From Desulfonatronospira sp. (GTDB lineage Bacteria; Desulfobacterota; Desulfovibrionia; Desulfovibrionales; Desulfonatronovibrionaceae): a DNA stretch of 5,888 nucleotides. The stretch is from assembly GCA_003554505.1 (NCBI GenBank), contig PWGS01000116.1, forward strand, positions 1-5,888. Reading direction: 5' to 3'. The notes under the pieces are model-generated. The model worked only from the letters and a program-made list of their open reading frames with translations, was not told where the DNA came from and did not search any database. Shown here one piece after another: positions 5,664 to 5,888 of this stretch. A program made the translations under genes and the position numbers. Within the stretch, counting starts at the first letter, position 1. Each line of letters starts with the position of its first letter.

Positions 5664-5888
5664 CAATCAGTGACCGCTGTTATAAAAAATACTTGGTAGC
5701 TATTCACCATTTGCTAAAGCTGAACAATCTAAGCGTCAAGCTGCAGGGTCCGGGGGCTTTGCAAACAGGGCGTAAACTGTCTGAACGACGTAGGAAGCGT
5801 TGATCAAAACCGTAAAACACCGAACTTGATTTAGAGCAGGTTATATAAGTTATTCTGGCTTAAAAACTCGTGTACAGGTTTTGATTTA
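5664..5888. other. non-coding tail with short repeats
   Basis: No open frame with coding character spans this stretch, and it looks lower in GC than the genes. TTTGCTAAAGC (5710-5720) and GCTTTGCAAA (5756-5765) form a fold-back of ten pairs with one bulged T. ATCAAAACC (5803-5811) is repeated in inverted form as GGTTTTGAT (5877-5885). TTGATTTA occurs at 5826-5833 and 5881-5888. TATAAG (5844-5849) resembles a -10 box but lacks a -35 partner. It may be an intergenic repeat or small-element remnant, or part of the control region of a gene beyond the right edge. I cannot decide which. Confidence 0.4.

Noticed and set aside
5458..5673. 71-aa open frame overlapping the rmlD end
   Set aside because: It is out of frame within rmlD, which is intact with its conserved C-terminal motif.
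5690..5803. Possible short peptide or transposase relic in the tail
   Set aside because: All frames I read are short, without a start and ribosome site, and the translations match no family I know.
1..5888. CRISPR array or long tandem repeats
   Set aside because: No regularly spaced repeats are present anywhere in the window.

Overview
The window holds two gene blocks on the + strand, separated by a tRNA gene on the - strand. The genes are closely packed, use AAGGAG/GGAGG ribosome sites, and encode a tRNA with genomic CCA. Their base composition looks moderately GC-rich (my impression, not counted). This fits a Gram-negative bacterium, and the gene style recalls sulfate-reducing Desulfobacterota, but that assignment is a weak inference.

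Left block (1-3443): the C-terminal part of an Hsp70 (DnaK-type) chaperone is followed, with a one-base stop/start overlap, by a 717-residue all-helical protein that I do not recognise. That protein has strongly basic tails. After 12 bases comes a 141-residue J-domain protein whose Hsp70-activating HPD tripeptide reads HPE. The Hsp70 has an altered lid: lid helices A/B are replaced by an acidic, proline-containing linker. No grpE, canonical dnaJ or other partner is visible. The best reading is a dedicated Hsp70/J-protein machine built around the unknown middle protein. This is the most interesting part of the window.

Middle (3444-3755): a tRNA-Val(CAC) gene on the - strand, with its own promoter reading toward the chaperone block. 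To its right is a short control region for the next operon, containing a TATAAT box, a 5+5 inverted repeat and a strong GGAGG site.

Right block (3756-5632): rmlB and rmlD, overlapping by ATGA, encode two of the four enzymes that make dTDP-L-rhamnose for cell-surface polysaccharide. The glucose-1-phosphate thymidylyltransferase (rmlA) and the epimerase (rmlC) are not in the window. Each enzyme carries one proline at a normally conserved motif position.

The last 256 bases (5633-5888) have no credible gene. They look lower in GC and contain several short inverted and direct repeats.
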